A stretch of 64,000 bases of DNA from Excoecaria cochinchinensis (Eukaryota; Streptophyta; Magnoliopsida; Malpighiales; Euphorbiaceae): NCBI GenBank assembly GCA_947683425.1, contig CANTUQ010000159.1:496001-560000 (forward strand). Reading direction: 5' to 3'. A program made the position numbers and the translations under genes. The notes below the pieces were generated by a model that saw nothing but the letters and a program-made list of their open reading frames with translations, ran no database searches and was not told where the DNA came from. This document shows positions 36,249 through 47,877 of the stretch, one piece after another (position 1 is the stretch's first letter; each line of letters begins with the position of its first letter).

Positions 36249-36330
36249 CCATTGTGAATGGCCGTCCATATTCTTGTGTGTTCTCCCCACTAAGCGTTTA
36301 TCGCTTAGCACGGATTTCCTTTCCGTGCAG
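36249..36330 (+). promoter_or_regulatory. Three conserved stem-loops and acceptor-like site in D LTR 1
   Basis: CCATTGTGAATGG, CTAAGCGTTTATCGCTTAG (perfect 8 bp stem) and arms GCACGG/CCGTGC are followed by GCAG/GTGG. The equivalent in LTR 2 is 39419-39500. Confidence 0.6.
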
Positions 36331-36810
36331 GTGGCAGGTTTGGTTCTGTTCGAGTCGCGCTTCTGCAGGGTCGGCCACGTAGGAGTTAGAAGTTCTGTAT
36401 TTTTGTTCAGCTTCTGTATTTTAGCTTTTGTAATTCTGTAGTATTGTATATGTAATTATTATGTTTCGTTTTTTAGTTTTCTTTTTGGAATGTAATAGTT
36501 AGTAGGTTATTATGTTTAGATGTTTAGTTATTCCTTTGTTTTATTATTTCACTGATGCTTCCGTTGAATGGTCATTATGTATGCTTCTGTGTATGCTTCA
36601 GCTTAGTGTCTGTGTGTGCATAAGTGATTACATGTTCAGTCTGTGCCGCAAGGTAAGGTAAGTTTTTAATTAACCCGTATTTTCATATGCATGTTATGTA
36701 TGAATGTATGCTTCCGCATTGTGCTTGTGTATATCTGTATGAGTGAGCGTCTGGTAGCGCGTCCGTCGGCGTCCTTCCAACGGGGACGACGATGGGGGTG
36801 TTACAGTTAG

Positions 36811-36824
36811 TGGTATCAGAGCCC
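36811..36824 (+). other. D primer-binding site (tRNA-iMet type)
   Basis: TGGTATCAGAGCCC lies five bases after the LTR end, an exact match to the common plant initiator-methionine primer site. Confidence 0.9.
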
Positions 36825-36933
36825 AGGTTTGATGGTTCTGGGTATGTTGTTTGTTTTGTGTTGAGTCTTTGCATGAGAGTCGGTTTTGTGTCGTGGCCTA
36901 ATGCAGATGCGTCTTGTTTTGTGTCATGTCTAG

Positions 36934-37515
36934 ATGGAGTCTGATCCTAGTGAGAATGTGGGCGAGACAACAGAAAGTGTGAATCGAGTTAGTGCTGATC
37001 AGGACGTTTCCGAGCGTTCTCCAGTGGAAGATTCTGGTCGTGTTTCTGATGATAGGGCATTAGTACAAGGATTGATTCGGATTTTGGATAGATTGACTGC
37101 TCCTCGTGTTTCTCAAGATGTTGTTCAGCATGTTCCCCAGAAGAGAAAAGGATCGGTTAGTGAAGTGTCAGCAGGGAAAAGGGTTCGAGAACCTTCAGTG
37201 TATCAACAATGTCAGAAGCAACATGGGAATAAGTGTAAGAAGTGGGTACCGTCAGTATGTCAGCATTGCCAGAAGCGACATCGTGGTCCGTGTAGGAAGC
37301 TTTCAGGTGCTTGTTTCAGGTGTGGCAGTATGGAACACCAGATTGCCAATTGTCCTAAAAAGATGAGTGAGAATCTAGCTGGGCAAGCTAGAAAGGATGT
37401 GGAGGATTTGCTCAGATCTTCTCGAGTGTCTTCAGAGTTTATAGCATCTAGCAAGGATTCGAAGGAGACTGCAAGTTCTTCTGGTAAGTTACTTTGCAAG
37501 CTTTTGTTTAAGTAA
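36934..37515 (+). CDS. D gag-like protein, 193 aa, capsid core absent
   Basis: The ORF opens with MESDPSENVG about 110 bp after the primer site and is uninterrupted. Residues 45-65 (LVQGLIRILDRLTAPRV) match the N-terminal helix and TAPR motif of chromovirus gag; element A has RVLERVTAPRAP. The usual capsid domain of 150-200 residues is missing. A basic region follows with the repeated phrase PSVYQQCQKQHGNKCKK / PSVCQHCQKRHRGPCRK, and then a complete CCHC knuckle, CFRCGSMEHQIANC (about residues 128-141). The C-terminus is Ser-rich. It could bind RNA through the knuckle but not build particles alone. The intact frame in a young element may simply reflect age. Not a host gene. Confidence 0.75.
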   Translation: MESDPSENVGETTESVNRVSADQDVSERSPVEDSGRVSDDRALVQGLIRILDRLTAPRVSQDVVQHVPQKRKGSVSEVSAGKRVREPSVYQQCQKQHGNKCKKWVPSVCQHCQKRHRGPCRKLSGACFRCGSMEHQIANCPKKMSENLAGQARKDVEDLLRSSRVSSEFIASSKDSKETASSSGKLLCKLLFK

Positions 37516-37576
37516 GTTTTGTTTGTTTGGGTTGTGTGGATGTAAGTGTTTCGCTGTGAATTTCGAGGACAAAATT

Positions 37577-37594
37577 CTTTTAGGAGGGAAGAGT
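37577..37594 (+). other. D polypurine tract region
   Basis: TTTTAGGAGGGAAGAGT directly precedes LTR 2 and matches the AAGGAGGGGAGA tract of A. Confidence 0.8.
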
Positions 37595-39969
37595 TATCAC
37601 ACCCCAAAATAGCCCTAGTCGGATTATGCATGCTAAGTCGGGATCGGAAGGGTATTTCGGTAAATTGTGTTTGAGAATTTGGAGTGTTAAGGACCTAATT
37701 GATAAAATAATTAAGTTGGTAAAGAAAGAATTGTGTAAGTAAGTGAGTGGTATTTTGTCTAAGGACTATAGAGCAATAATGAAATTTGGAAAAGTTAAGT
37801 GGATTGTGTGGTCGTATTAGGATCTGCCATGTGGGTTTTTAGGTGAGCATTGAAAGAAGAAAAAGAAAAGAAAGAGAGAGAGAGAGAGGGAACAGAGATT
37901 GCATTTCCCGTTCGTCCCTCTCTCACGCTCCTCCTTCTTTTTCTCTTCTTCCTTCTCTGCTTTTCCTTTCACTTTCATTTGGCTTGGAGTTGTGTGTGCT
38001 TTGGTTGAGTTTTGGGTCAGCCTTGAAGAGGTAAGTTGGAGTTTCTAAGTTCTGTTCTTCTTCTTCTTCTTCTTCTTCTTCTCTTTCTCCTGGTTTTGGT
38101 TGAGTTAGGGTTTTGAAGTGTAACAGTGGATTTTGTTTGTGCAAGCTTGGGATTGTAAGAAGAAGCAAAGTAAAGGCAAGGAAAGGATTGAGCAGTAATC
38201 TTGAAGCTGATTTTGGATCTTCGATTCCAGGTTTGGGAGTGTTTTGGATTGCATGCAATGTTTGAAGAACTCCTGTGTTCATGTCCCTGCCCTATTTCTC
38301 TCTAGGTTTATGATTGTGTTTGTATGGTCTAATTTCTGGAATTTGATGTGGTTTAGAATGTGTACATGCATGATTAAGTGAATAGATGTGTTAGTAATGC
38401 ATGATAGGAATTGAATTGAATTTACTGAGCTTTGGGTTTTGAACTTACTGTATTTTTAGGGTTTATGCTCTAGAATGGATTAAATGTGTTTAAGCATAGT
38501 TTTAATGATTTGATTGTTGAATTAAGTTGCAATTGTCTTGCTTATGCTGTTTGGGACATCGATTGAAAGGTAAGATGAGCTTAGATGTGTTTTGAATTAG
38601 ATTGAAAATGATTTTTTCGGGTTCTTTGAATTCTGGGTAACCTGGAAATGGAAAATCGCGTCTCTGTAGAATTTCCAGTTCCAGTGTTCTGTGAGAAGCG
38701 AGTCATGTCTCGTGACTTAGAGTCACGACGTGACTCATGTGAAGGGCAGAGTGACTCCCAGTTGCGAAGCGTGACTCCTCTCTCTGTGAGAGGGAAGTCA
38801 CGTCTCGTGACTTAGGGTCACGACGTGACCCTTGTGTATGGCGAAGCGTGACTCCAGTCGCGAAGCGTGACTCCTCTCTCTGTGAGAGGGAAGTCACGTC
38901 TCGTGACTTAGAGTCACGGCGTGACTCTGGTAAGGGCGAAGCGTGACTCCAGTCGCGAAGCGTGACTCCTCTCTCTGTGAGAGGGAAGTCACGTCTCGTG
39001 ACTTAGAGTCACGGCGTGACTCTTGTGAGGCCAGGCGTGACATAGAGTCACGTCCCGTGACTCTCTAGCAGATCACGAGACGTGACCCTAGGTCACGCCG
39101 TGACCCTCCTGTGAGGTCAGTCATGAGTCATGACACGACTTGTGACCGACCCCTCTTCAGCCCCTTTTTCCGATTTCGCCCAGTTTTAACCAAAAATGAA
39201 TTTCCTATCTTTTCTGTATGGGTCTTCACTGCTGTATAAACTATGTCATACTGTTATATGCTCCTGTATAGCTTTTCTGTTTTGATTTGTGCCCCGTGGC
39301 TAGTTTGTTATGAAATGACTTTCAAATGCTTTTATGACTCTTTTCTCTACTGTGTGCTATCTTATCTGATTGGTTAGCCTATTTTAGTTGTATTTAACAT
39401 TATGTTATGCCTTGGCGACCATTGTGAATGGCCGTCCATATTCTTGTGTGTTCTCCCCACTAAGCGTTTATCGCTTAGCACGGATTTCCTTTCCGTGCAG
39501 GTGGCAGGTTTGGTTCTGTTCGAGTCACGCTTCTGCAGGGTCGGCCACGTAGGAGTTAGAAGTTCTGTATTTTTGTTCAGCTTCTGTATTTTAGCTTTTG
39601 TAATTCTGTAGTATTGTATATGTAATTATTATGTTTCGTTTTTGAGTTTTCTTTTTGGAATGTAATAGTTAGTAGGTTATTATGTTTAGATGTTTAGTTA
39701 TTCCTTTGTTTTATTATTTCACTGATGCTTCCGTTGAATGGTCATTATGTATGCTTCTGTGTATGCTTCAGCTTAGTGTCTGTGTGTGCATAAGTGATTA
39801 CATGTTCAGTCTGTGCCGCAAGGTAAGGTAAGTTTTTAATTAACCCGTATTTTCATATGCATGTTATGTATGAATGTATGCTTCCGCATTGTGCTTGTGT
39901 ATATCTGTATGAGTGAGCGTCTGGTAGCGCGTCCGTCGGCGTCCTTCCAACGGGGACGACGATGGGGGT
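37595..39969 (+). mobile_element. D 3' LTR (last bases replaced by a SINE-like cluster)
   Basis: It starts TATCACACC (one change from TGTCACACC) and follows LTR 1 with only scattered single-base differences. It carries a donor-like GTAAGT at 38031, the dyad patch at 38700-39130 and stem-loops at 39419-39498. It stops after GATGGGGGT at 39969. The GTTACA expected as the LTR end is supplied at 40632-40637, after the inserted cluster. Confidence 0.93.
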
Positions 39970-40150
39970 AATGGTAGTGGGATTCCATGAATCAAGGTAC
40001 TTATCCCCAGGTCCTTGGTTCGAATCTCACGAAAGGCAAAATCGCACAAGGGGGGTGTAAAGTTCTGTGAGTAACGGCTCGGATTCCCTGCGGGGAGGCT
40101 CCCGACGGGATATGTTCCGGGGAGGGTATAAAAGCCGACCGTTACAATAA
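39970..40150 (+). mobile_element. SINE-like copy 1, tRNA-related head
   Basis: The head has a box A-like AATGGTAGTGG and box B-like GGTTCGAATCTC. The body continues through GGTGTAAAGTTCTGTGAGTAACG and then diverges from the other copies. It ends with GGTATAAAAGCCGACCGTTACAATAAAA. It lacks the 5' acceptor half of a tRNA, so it is not a tRNA gene. Confidence 0.65.
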
Positions 40151-40356
40151 AAGACGCCTTTTATTGTAACGACCGAGCCCGCACAGTACAGACTCGACTC
40201 CGATTACGCTCGGAGGAGGACGGAAAAGACAGAGCTGCGGTGCGTTACTCACAGAACTTTACACACCCCTTGTGCATTTTTGCCTTCCGTGGGATTCGAA
40301 CCAAGGACCTGGGGATAAGTCCTTAATTCATAGAATACCACTACCATTAGGCTATA
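40151..40356 (-). mobile_element. SINE-like copy 2, inverted
   Basis: On the minus strand it has the head (TAGCCTAATGGTAGTGG, box B GGTTCGAATCCC), the body and the tail GGCTCGGTCGTTACAATAAAA. It abuts copy 1 tail to tail: GTTACAATAAAA and its complement TTTTATTGTAAC are separated by six bases. Confidence 0.7.
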
Positions 40357-40447
40357 CCCCTTGTGCATTTTTGCCTTCCGTGGGATTCGAACCAAGGACC
40401 TGGGGATAAGTCCTTAATTCATAGAATACCACTACCATTAGGCTATA
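40357..40447 (-). mobile_element. SINE-like copy 3: direct duplication of the head of copy 2
   Basis: It repeats 40266-40356 base for base as far as I can see (from CCCCTTGTGCATTTTTGCC to GGCTATA), a 91 bp tandem duplication. Confidence 0.75.
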
Positions 40448-40637
40448 TAGCCTAATGGTAGTGGTATTCTATGAATTAAGGACTTATCCCCAGGTCCTTA
40501 GTTCGAATCCCACGGAAGGCAAAAATGCACAAGGGGTGTGTAAAGTTCTGTGAGTAACGCACCGCAGCTCTGTCTGTTCCATCCTCCTCCGACCGTAATC
40601 GGAGTCGAGTCTGTACTGTGCGGGCTCGGTCGTTACA
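40447..40637 (+). mobile_element. SINE-like copy 4, forming a palindrome with copies 2 and 3
   Basis: It runs from TATAGCCTAATGG to GGCTCGGTCGTTACA. Its first 90 bp are the complement of copy 3 with one visible mismatch and no spacer (centre GCTATATAGC at 40442-40451). Copy 4 and copy 2 match over their full length of about 190 bp apart from a few bases. It ends exactly at the TACCG duplication of D. Confidence 0.7.
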
Positions 40638-40642
40638 TACCG

Positions 40643-41842
40643 AACAGCTGCCGGGCTGATGGCTATCGCAGATGCGCCTGGACGCACGAGCACGGCGGTG
40701 ACCTTTCCTGCCCTCTCTTGCGAGCAGGACAGTGGCCTGCCTTTTTATCTTTGCGCGAGCGTGGTACTGGGCAAATTTCACCTCTGCAGCGAGCCCGACG
40801 GTCGTCTCGAGCTTGATCGGCCCCTATTTTGCTATGATATTTGTTTTATGTACTTTTGCATGGTTCCTCTCTTATGAATCTCAAATGCCTTTATGTATGA
40901 ATTATGATTTAATTCAATATCTTCGATATATATGCTAAATGTGTTGAGTTATGCCTAGTCTGCAAGAGTCAAGTTAGTGGATAGATAGGCATGCCTATAG
41001 AGTTCTGTAAGTTATAGCCCTTTAGTGTTTTGGACCCTAATCAGGTCATTGTTTGGGTTCTCGCGATCCTCTTCTGTTGGGTCTTATTTAAGATCCCCAA
41101 AGTGAAAATGTTTACGAATGAAATGAAAGAAGTTGCTTTTGTTCATACGCACAGGTACTAATGTGTTCACTTTTTATTCGCGACTCTGAGTTTGAAGGAA
41201 TACCTTCGATTTTATTTGTTTGAGAAAATATTGTGTATTGTTATAGTGTTGATGTTATATGTTTATGATATATGAAACATGTTATGAATGTTTATTGACA
41301 TAAGTCTGTTTTGATTATTTCTCCATATCTATGTGCCATTTGTATGTGTTTTGCTTTGACGGCCACTGTGCATGGTCGTTCATCTTTTGTTTTTCCCACT
41401 AATTGTTATCGCTTAGCACGGGTGTTTCATCCATGCATGTGTGGAAGCAGTCCGAGTTTTTGGGAGTCCTATCCGCAGCCATCAGAGGCAATACAATAGA
41501 GAGATTTGGTAGTCTAGTGTTTTGTATTTTGTATTTTGTTCTCTGATGTAAAAGCTTTTATTTTGTGTATATATATATTTTGTAATTATTGTAAGGATGA
41601 TATTGCACCCCCCCCCCCTCCTTTTGTAATGAATATTTTATTATATAAATGATGAGATTTTGAGAATTTTTGTTGGCCTATTTTTTTATTGTGATGTAAA
41701 GTTTTAGTTTACTCCATTTTATTGTTATTTTTAGAATGCTTTGAATTTGCATGTATGATTGTTTTGGTGAGACCCTTATCTATACGGGCACTTACTCCTT
41801 CCTGCGGGTGAGCTCCCTTACGTATAGGTATGGGGTGTTACA
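40643..41842 (+). mobile_element. Element A 3' LTR, 3' part
   Basis: From CAGCTGC[CT]GGGCTGAT it aligns with window position about 430 onward, through the TAGGCATGCCTA module (40988-40999) and stem-loop region (41365-41440), to GGGTGTTACA at 41842. Here the acceptor GCAGG has changed to GCATG and stem-loop 2 is damaged. This closes A. Bases 34416-34422 (GCTACCG) are the small piece of the same LTR between C and D. Confidence 0.9.
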
Positions 41843-42241
41843 CATACAACCTGAACGGGAAACAAAAGGAGAAGAAGAAGAAGAAGAACAAAACACTTAC
41901 TTGAAAAGCTCTTGAATTGCTAACACCCACCAATAAAAACAACAAATGAGGAAAGGGATAAGCAAGGAGGAGAAGAAGAGGCTTTGACAGAGAAAGGGAA
42001 AATGTGAGAGAGGGAAGAACGGGAAGAAGCTGTTTTTGCCTCTCTCTTATTTTCTCTTTCTCTTGACTAAGTCCATCTCTATCCTCCCCTTCTCTTTCCT
42101 CCACTTGTCACTATCCTATGGTGGTTTTTAGCAATTCACACTTCTAGTCCTCCTAATCTGCTCAACACAATAATAAACCCCATTAACTTAATAAATCATG
42201 CAATGAAATCATAAGACACACACACACAACCCCAAATCTAC
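41843..42241 (-). mobile_element. X: fragment of an older chromovirus-type LTR, target of A
   Basis: It is a minus-strand LTR 5' region: (GAA)n at 41873, donor-like GTAAGT (41895-41900) and purine-rich leader at 41990-42060, comparable with S2 at 12000-12250. It is cut by A on the left and by LTR E on the right. Confidence 0.65.
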
Positions 42242-43135
42242 TGTAATGCCCCGATACCCCTTGAGAGGATATCGGGACGTTACGCAACGCTAACCAACAC
42301 TTACTCTTACTTATGAATAACAATTAAAACTATCAAGAACATTAATTATCATTAATCCTTTTACTAACACTAGCACATTATAGCTTATTACTTAAGATAC
42401 AGAATGGCACTTTACAATTACATGCTTTACTTATACAAAAATATAGCCTTATCAATACAATATCATGACATTACAAAGCAATGAACCAAGCTAAAAGACT
42501 TGCAACACTCCTTTTTGTGGCCTACAGATGTCACTCCTAAAACTTGAACTCCAAGCTATAAATCTACACGGGAGACAAGCACCAGTGCTGAGCGATAATG
42601 CTTAGTGGGGATGAAAACAAAACAAGTCTAATAACAGTATTCATGAATTAGCATATAACAATATAACAGGTTATAATCAAACAATATACCATGTAATATC
42701 ACTCACTCAATAGTTCATTAATATGCCAAATATTCAATAATCCATACTATACCATAACAATATTTAATACTCAATGTCAGCGGAACACTCCAATATTATA
42801 ACCATCATAACTATAACATAGCATTAATATCACTCAAAATGGCATCGCTAACACTACCATTAGTCACTACAAGCACAGTACTTACATGATATGCCAATGT
42901 TCAATAGTTCATACTTTGCATTAATAATATTTGATAGCTCATACTTTCTAATAACAATCACTAACATTCACTGACTATGGTAAGCTTTAATATCATGGCA
43001 AGAATGCTATGCAACAAAGCATTAATACTACTCAATATAGCATTGATGACACTATGATACATAAACAAGAGCGTCCGCACAACTATACACATCTATACAC
43101 ATCCTAGTCAGCACAATTCCCAGAAATTACTAAAC
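42242..43135 (-). mobile_element. E: truncated chromovirus-type LTR
   Basis: It starts TGTAATGCCCCGATACCCC, similar in layout to S1/S2. It carries stem-loop CTAAGCATTATCGCTCAG on the minus strand (42588-42605) and a damaged third stem-loop. Only about 0.9 kb remains and no 5' part is visible. The right boundary is approximate, because it merges into the region beside the primer site at 43139. Confidence 0.7.
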
Positions 43136-43138
43136 CTA

Positions 43139-43151
43139 GGCTCTGATACCA
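43139..43151 (-). other. Primer-binding site of the element whose 5' LTR is F1
   Basis: The minus strand reads TGGTATCAGAGCC, five bases from the F1 LTR end. No gag follows to the left, so that element's interior has been lost. Confidence 0.85.
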
Positions 43152-43156
43152 CAACT

Positions 43157-43608
43157 TGTAATGCCCATTCCCGACCACTCGTTTAGCTCAGCTAAGGAAG
43201 CTAAGAATAGTCACCACACAAACAGTGTCATGAACTTACAATGTCTACACACATGCAGAAAACCCGTACAAATAAATTTCTTTCTTACAATTCACTCACA
43301 CGCAGCGGCTAACACATACCAATCACATGCCAGACCACACATACTTACATATGCATTTATGCTTAAGATTACAAACTTAGACAATTATTATATTACATAC
43401 TTTATGTTTTCCCAAAATGAATATTTACATGCCCATATTATATTACACAAAACCTACACTATCAGCAATTCTACTGTGTTGACCGTTGCCAATACGGGAC
43501 CGTCCTTCGGATCACTTCGCTTCAAAACCTATAAGGATTAGAAAACCCCTTCTAAGCAATAACACTTAGTGGGAGAACAAAACACAATATACAATAATAG
43601 ATACATAG

Positions 43609-43639
<31 letters not shown>

Positions 43640-44238
43640 GCATGTTATAGACAATAAAAGTTACATTTTAACTGTCATGCGCTACATTCAACCTAAGTAT
43701 AAATTTAGTGAAGATAGCATCTCAGGATAATCACATCTAAATTCACCATGTCGCATAATCTTTGCATGCACATCACATTTGTATCCATATGTACATAACA
43801 TAAGATTCACATTATTAATTTATTAATAGAATTATTATGCAACTCAAAGATGCGGATAACGGGTATCGCGTCAGTACCCAATGGTACAGTAATCGCATCA
43901 GTATCCATAGATATAACACTTTTGCATTAGTACTCGTAGGTACAGTAAACATCAATAATTACAAGTGTATTCGCATAAGGGAATCTAGTATGGATTCATT
44001 TTGCATAGGCGATTCCAAAGCAATCAGACACTTTTAGCTGTAACACTTAGACCCGATAGCCATGCCTATTTATCCCCTACTTGACTCGTAGGCTTAATTA
44101 ATTGTTCGGTTATTATTCCCATTATCATAAAGTATCATCATCAAAGCATCTCAAGAGTATCACATTACACTATGGCTCACTTTATATTTTATCATCACGG
44201 CTAATAGATTCACATATACAGTATCTACATATATATAT
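43157..44238 (-). mobile_element. F1: 5' LTR of a minus-strand chromovirus-type element, left part
   Basis: It starts TGTAATGCCCATTCCCG and resembles the I 3' LTR at 50163 (shared TTTAGCTCAGCTAA and the CCTTCGG[AT]TCAC block). Stem-loop 2 is present but decayed (43552-43569). It is interrupted at a TA run by solo LTR G and continues at 47942. Confidence 0.8.
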
Positions 44239-45357
44239 TGTAACACCCCTAACTCCCACACATATCATACAGAGGAAAACGTAGGCAGAGAGCCATGGTG
44301 AGTGGAGTGTGCTACCAGACAAATACACTCAAAGCCATAACAGAAAACAGAATAATAAAATTTCTAAAACTAAACTACTAAAAATATACCCATCACATAC
44401 ATATAAAACCAGCAGATGATAACTCACACACAACAAATATTACAACGCATCAAACAGTGAATAAAGAAACTTAATTACATTCCGACATACAACAACCAAA
44501 GCCTTTTACAACTCTATCGACTTGTTGGCTAAAGCTACAGTGAACCGCACGAACTAAACTTCAATCTCCTAACCTGCAAGGAGAAACACCCGTGCTAAGT
44601 GATAACGCTTAGCGGGGCTGAACAAATAATAACCAGCTACTCACAATAGTGGTTAAATACAAACACATGCATAAGCATTATATTTACAAAAGCATAATGG
44701 AATAACGGCTAATGTTATCACAAATTCATATCATTATTTATATCCGAAAACTTAAGCAAATCCATACACTTATACATCTCGTTCACCACAGACAGAAGTT
44801 ACTTTATTACTTTTAACCACAAATACATTAAATGTATCCATCGTTTAACTTATTCACTTAATTAACCATATAATTAGTTATACCTCATAGGTTACCAAAA
44901 TATATTTTGATAGTCGAAACATAAAGTCTTAGAAATCCCCATTATTATGAATATTTCAAAAATCATGCAGATTATGGTATTGGTACTTAAGTCAAAATAT
45001 TTCATTTGTTTAAACTAAACAAAACACCACAAATTTTAGATTTGGTTCTGGCTTGAAATAATTATCCCAAGCTTCCTACGTATCCCTATTGCTGGGAATC
45101 AGAACCACATAGTACTACAAAACCTTATACACACATATGTCAAAATTAATCTTAATTCATTCCCTAAGTCCAGTTATCTATATTATGCTTACTACTTTAT
45201 TTCCCTTACTTACTAATCGATATAGAATTACCATATTCATTAAAACCAACAAATAATGCACATAAATGCCTTACCAGTATACTTACTTTAGTACCCAGGC
45301 TAAGGTCCGAAAGGTAGATAACACATAACATACCTATATTCTCATTTTAAGCATAAA

Positions 45358-45362
<5 letters not shown>

Positions 45363-45401
<39 letters not shown>
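45363..45401. repeat. (TA)n microsatellite inside G
   Basis: About 38 bp of uninterrupted alternating T and A. Confidence 0.95.
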
Positions 45402-45403
<2 letters not shown>

Positions 45404-46434
45404 TAGAATTCATTTACTGAATGATCAACGATAGCAAAAATGCATATCAATTACTTCAATGATTCTCTACAAGGAATCCATATAGGTAATCATACTCATA
45501 ACTTTTGAACAGATTAATGACATGCATTTTTCACATACGAATTCTTATGCAATCAGTATTAATTCAAACATGCATATTTGGATAAACATTATTTGCTATA
45601 TCTCTTTTCATTTAACTGCCGTTAGTTTCAGATACAAAAGCATTTAAGTACCCATAGATACCACACAATTCCACATAGGTGTCCATGAAGGATCCAGAAC
45701 ATATAAGTGCGTATAGCATAAGCTCAATCAATATATATCGTTAAACACATTCGAAGCTTATTCACATATATTTTTGCGAATCACCGAAAAATATATCAAT
45801 TATTCACATTTTTTATTTCTTTTAATTCCCTGCTAAGTCAAAGGGGTGGATAAGCGAGTGAACATAACACATTGGGGGTACCCAAGGGTACAATCGAAAA
45901 GCAGCATCTTTATTTTCTCATCAAAACGTTTTCACATTGGGGGATCTTAAGCAAGATCCGTACACATTGAGGATCAAGAGGATCCAAATGGGAACCGAAT
46001 CAGGATCCAAAACCAAAGGGGCTGCAACAACAGGACTCTATAGGCATGCCTATCTATCCATGACCGACTACGCAGGCTAAGTTCACATGTGTTACCATTA
46101 AATGCTTGTAACTTTCTTTTATTTTTACATAGACACATGCATTCATCTACTTGCATATCATTTGTACTAATTACATTTATCATATTCATCTGAACATATT
46201 AGACGTAACCATATTATTGTGCATCATGCACTCAGTTAAACTTAACAAATAAATTGCATTACCTTACACACATACATATATTCATAAAATAATAATGGTA
46301 GATGAAATTCTCATATTTCAATTATCACCATGACTAGGAACAGTTGAATAAATTATGCTTTAAGTCACATATGCATAATACAAGTGAGAAACCTTGCAAT
46401 TAGAAATTTTGACAAAAACATTTTAAGGCATAGA

Positions 46435-46775
46435 GGGGACTATCGCGATCGCGACGGTGGCCAAGCTTGCCCTGCGGAAAAGGAGCCTATCATGAGTCAT
46501 GCTCAATGTCATGACTCGTGAATGCGAAATCACATAAGGCAGGCACAAGAGGGAGAGGGGCTGTCACGAGTCGTTCGTAATGTCACGACTCGTGACACAA
46601 GCTGTACAAGTCGTGACAGGCCTCATGACTCGTGAGGAAGCTTCACGAGTCGTGCTAGCCTTCACGACTCGTTAAGGAGCAAAAGGCCATGTCGAGTCGT
46701 GAAGCTTGTTACGACTCGGATAGTTCTTCTTCCAGCTGAAGGCGAGAAGCTGGAATCATTGGCTCTATCACGCTC
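46435..46775. repeat. GC-rich palindrome patch of solo LTR G
   Basis: Many facing CACGAGTCGTG/CATGACTCGTG words, e.g. TCACGAGTCG...CACGACTCGTGA, plus CTATCGCGATCGCGAC at its left end. Confidence 0.75.
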
Positions 46776-47877
46776 TCGATAGCGTCACATTTTTCAAGAT
46801 CTCCAGAATTCAGCAGAAAACTTTTTCTTTCAAAAACTTACCCAGACCTTTAAATCGAAGCAAAATTCATCACAGCTCACATTAAACATTCAAATCATCA
46901 TAAATAACACAAAAACCAACCTCTACACCAATTATCACAATTAAGATCATGCAATTAACACAATCAAAATCTCTAAATTGACAACCAGTAAAGTAACTTC
47001 ACAAGTTCAATCAAAAACACACTTTGGTTCAATAATCCACATTCAAAGCACCTTAACCCCAAATTATTCAAAATAACATTTGAACATATCTAAATAACAT
47101 TAACCTCATACATTTCCAGAAAACCAAATTGAAACCCCCAAATCATAATATCCATCAAAATAACAAAATCCCAATCAATTCCTTTGCTCTTATTAGCTTC
47201 CTTAGCTGACCTTTCTTGCTCCCAAACTCATCCAAGGTCTTTCTCATCCAAAATCCTCATCAATCACACATACACAAACATAAAACATAATCTAGGTCAA
47301 AACCTAAGTAAGAAGAAATGAAGAAATCAGAGCTTATAACTCACCTTACATTAACAATCTTTACTTAAATCACTTGAACTAACAAACTCCATCATCTAAA
47401 TCTTGGGCTATAACCTTAGAGAGAGCAAAATGGCATTGAAATAAGAAGGAAAAGAAGAAGAAGAGGAAGAGGGCAAGAACGGGGAGAACAAGAGAGGGGA
47501 GAGCAGATTTTTCTGCCCTCTCTCTCCTTCTCTCTCTTCTTTTATACCTCCTTCAATCTCCTTGCCACATGTCACCTTGCCATTGGTCCAATTTAGATAT
47601 TTATGTTAAATTTCTCTTTCAATCCTTCCACTCTTAATTCTTCTTGCACTTAACTTATAACTTACCAATCCTTCACATTGGCCCACTTAATTAATTTTAT
47701 TCTTTCAATCAAATCCTAATTCCATGCTTCACAATTTTACCATTGGCCACACTTGCCAAAACTTTTATATTCATTCTTAATTTGTCCATTTGACATACCT
47801 AATACTTCAACTTGCATAACATTGGTCACCACTTATCTTCAATATGCCAAAATCATTCTAGGGTACTTTTCGAGTTG

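Larger units (their letters stand above)
34423..36805 (+). mobile_element. D 5' LTR
   Basis: It starts TGTCACACCCC and ends GGGTGTTACA, 2,383 bp. Landmarks: GA-rich then CT-rich leader (34680-34800), donor-like AGAG/GTAAGT at 34861, (CTT)n at 34885-34912, GTCACG repeat patch 35525-35960, stem-loops 36249-36261, 36290-36308 and 36308-36328, and acceptor-like GCAGG with AG at 36329-36330. Confidence 0.93.
34423..40637 (+). mobile_element. Element D: non-autonomous chromovirus-type element with two LTRs and only a gag fragment
   Basis: It is flanked by TACCG duplications (34418-34422 and 40638-40642). LTR 1 is 34423-36805 and LTR 2 starts at 37595. The interior is only 789 bp. It has a perfect iMet-type primer site, a 193-codon gag-like ORF and a polypurine tract, but no protease, RT or integrase. 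This matches the class called terminal-repeat retrotransposons with gag (TR-GAG), or an internally deleted chromovirus. The LTRs are almost identical over 2.37 kb, so it moved recently using proteins from another element. The end of LTR 2 is disrupted by the SINE-like cluster. Confidence 0.92.

Noticed and set aside
40448..40530. Possible tRNA gene (box A and box B motifs)
   Set aside because: No 5' acceptor strand pairs with the 3' GGAAGGC, and four copies share a long non-tRNA body, so a SINE-like repeat fits better.
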